The notes beneath the pieces were generated by a model. It ran no database searches. It saw only the letters and a program-made list of their open reading frames with translations, and was not told the DNA's origin. DNA of 7,233 nucleotides from positions 1 through 7,233 of the forward strand of contig JABFSD010000887.1 of assembly GCA_013140935.1 (NCBI GenBank). Direction: 5' to 3'. Positions within the stretch are counted from its first letter, which is position 1. Each line of letters begins with the position of its first letter. The position numbers were made by a program, and so were the translations under genes. Of the stretch, positions 6,041-7,233 are shown piece by piece. The stretch is from Acidobacteriota bacterium (GTDB lineage: Bacteria; Acidobacteriota; Blastocatellia; RBC074).

Positions 6041-7233
6041 TTATTTTGGCAACGTACGCTGCCAAGTCAGCAATTTCTTCCGCATCGCCTCAGCCCGCTT
6101 GGCTTGTGCGGCAATCAAGTTATTCGCTTCGGCTGCGTCACGGCGCAAGTCATACAACTCCGCTTTCGTCCCGTCCGCATTGCAAAAAAACTTCCAGTCG
6201 CCTTCGCGCAGCATCAACGTCGGGCTTTGATCGGACTCCCGCCCCGGCTGCACGTAGCCCGCATCGCGCCCGTACTCATAAAAAATCGGTCGCTTGCGTT
6301 GCGTCGTTTTACCGAGCCACACAGCATCCATCGCCTCACCGTCAAACACACCGTCAAACACACCGTCAGGCAACTTCACGCCCGCAATGCGACACAGCGT
6401 TGGGAAAAAGTCTACGCCAGTGATGAGGGTGGATTCATTGACGCGACCAGCCGGGACGCGGCCTTTCCAGCGCACAATCAACGGTTGCCGAATGCCGCCT
6501 TCATAAAGGCTCCACTTGCGTCCGCGATCTCCGGCGGTGCTGCCGGGCGGTTCGATGCCGCGTTGGTAATAAGACGGCCACGCCGTAGGCCCGTTGTCGC
6601 CCGTCAACACAATCAACGTATTTTCCGCCAAGCCCAACCGATCAATCGCGGCGAATAAACGGCCCAACTCACGATCCATTTCATCCAGTACGGCGAAAAA
6701 CTTGCGGTCGTCTTCGCTGCGACCTTTACCCGCGAAACGCGCCAACGATGCGGCGCTCGGCTTGTGCGCATCGTGTACGTCGCACAGCCACAGTTGCAGG
6801 TAAAAAGGCTGCGCTTGGTTGCGCGTCATAAAATCAATCGAACGATTCACGTATGCGCGCGTCAGTTCATATTTCTCAAACCATTCGATTTTGCCGCGTC
6901 CCAGCTTCGCGTTTTGATTCGACAGGTTGTCGCCCTTGATGAGCAAGCGGTCGCCCAAGCCCTCGAACGAAGTCAGCGATTCTTGAAAGCCGTAAGCCTG
7001 CGGCAAGGGCGCATCGGCTACGTCACGCCCGCCGCCGAGATGCCATTTGCCTACGTGTGAGGTGGCGTAACCCGCCTGCTTGAGTTGACGCGCCAACGAC
7101 GGCGCATTCGGATCGAGCCAGTCGGGCATGCCGCGCCGCTGATTTTCAGCATGCGAATTCAGATAAGAATGAAAGCGGTGCCGCGCCGGATATTGCCCCG
7201 TCAGAAAGGCTGCGCGCGAAGGCGAACAGATCG
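6041..7233 (-). CDS. Formylglycine-dependent sulfatase, N-terminus cut off by the window edge
   Basis: This enzyme should hydrolyse sulfate esters; the substrate cannot be read from the sequence. The visible part is 396 residues plus a partial codon and ends in TAA. The frame stays open to the right edge, so the Met at 7129 is internal. Numbering from the first full codon, C2 lies in C-S-P-S-R-A-A-F-L-T-G, the signature whose Cys is oxidised to formylglycine. The second signature GYATSHVGKWHLG follows (K62, H64). Further motifs are DVHDAHKP (H153), LTGDNGP (D212, N213, a probable calcium site) and GRKWSLYEGGIRQP (K239). The first metal-binding Asp pair and any signal peptide lie outside the window; export is inferred from the family. 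A 12-bp tandem repeat encodes DGVFDGVFDG at 289–298. It is followed after 50 bp by the peptidase gene on the same strand. The family call is near certain; the substrate is open. Confidence 0.95.
   Translation of the reverse strand, partial: ICSPSRAAFLTGQYPARHRFHSYLNSHAENQRRGMPDWLDPNAPSLARQLKQAGYATSHVGKWHLGGGRDVADAPLPQAYGFQESLTSFEGLGDRLLIKGDNLSNQNAKLGRGKIEWFEKYELTRAYVNRSIDFMTRNQAQPFYLQLWLCDVHDAHKPSAASLARFAGKGRSEDDRKFFAVLDEMDRELGRLFAAIDRLGLAENTLIVLTGDNGPTAWPSYYQRGIEPPGSTAGDRGRKWSLYEGGIRQPLIVRWKGRVPAGRVNESTLITGVDFFPTLCRIAGVKLPDGVFDGVFDGEAMDAVWLGKTTQRKRPIFYEYGRDAGYVQPGRESDQSPTLMLREGDWKFFCNADGTKAELYDLRRDAAEANNLIAAQAKRAEAMRKKLLTWQRTLPK
6337..6368. repeat. 12-bp tandem repeat inside the sulfatase gene
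   Basis: The unit CACCGTCAAACA (plus strand) occurs twice at 6337–6348 and 6349–6360, followed by eight bases of a third copy. Its length is a multiple of three, so it duplicates DGVF in the protein (DGVFDGVFDG) and leaves the frame intact. It lies in the LPDGV region, after the catalytic motifs, and probably in a surface loop. It looks like a replication-slippage product. Confidence 0.9.

Noticed and set aside
6337..6368. Short repeat as a CRISPR array
   Set aside because: The units are directly adjacent, 12 bp long, without spacers, and lie inside a coding sequence.
4440..7060. Plus-strand open frames opposite the peptidase and sulfatase genes, including one of 216 codons at 6008–6658
   Set aside because: Each lies mostly or entirely opposite genes with intact catalytic motifs. 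None has a recognisable domain or a convincing ribosome site.

Overview
All recognisable genes in this window lie on the minus strand and are transcribed from right to left. The moderately GC-rich sequence suggests a member of the Acidobacteriota, possibly Blastocatellia. This rests on protein style remembered from the phylum: a kinase–ATPase–TPR giant with the N-terminal 'LRREVASLLAAHDEAGSFI' segment, a large M28 lipoprotein peptidase and a formylglycine sulfatase. No rRNA or marker gene confirms it.

Layout in order of transcription: (1) 7233–6041, a sulfatase missing its N-terminus at the window edge, with the Cys-type formylglycine signature still visible in the last bases. (2) A 50-bp gap holding a Shine-Dalgarno sequence for the next gene and a decayed palindromic element. 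(3) 5990–4269, a complete M28-family zinc peptidase with a lipoprotein signal. (4) A gap of 38 or 68 bp, depending on the start chosen. (5) 4200 (or 4230) to 1, an uninterrupted frame of 1400 codons that runs off the left edge. It encodes a Ser/Thr protein kinase, a STAND/AAA-type ATPase, a long helical TPR-like region, and then a second copy of the start of the ATPase module.

The two extracytoplasmic hydrolases would act on sulfated compounds and peptides. The large kinase looks cytosolic and regulatory. The three genes are co-oriented with short gaps and could be co-transcribed, but nothing shows that they share a pathway.

The most unusual signal is a family of short palindromes built on the arm GTAGGGC(G/A)GG. 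Two are perfect inverted repeats (17- and 21-bp arms around one central base). They sit inside the kinase reading frame, in the same phase and at the same place in the two duplicated ATPase modules. Their arms differ from each other at four positions, and each change is mirrored in the opposite arm. A third, degenerate copy lies between the sulfatase and peptidase genes. This resembles an in-frame, coding-tolerated palindromic repeat, comparable in principle to the palindromic elements of Rickettsia. The other notable point is that the second ATPase starts 14 residues after the place where I would expect such a protein to end.
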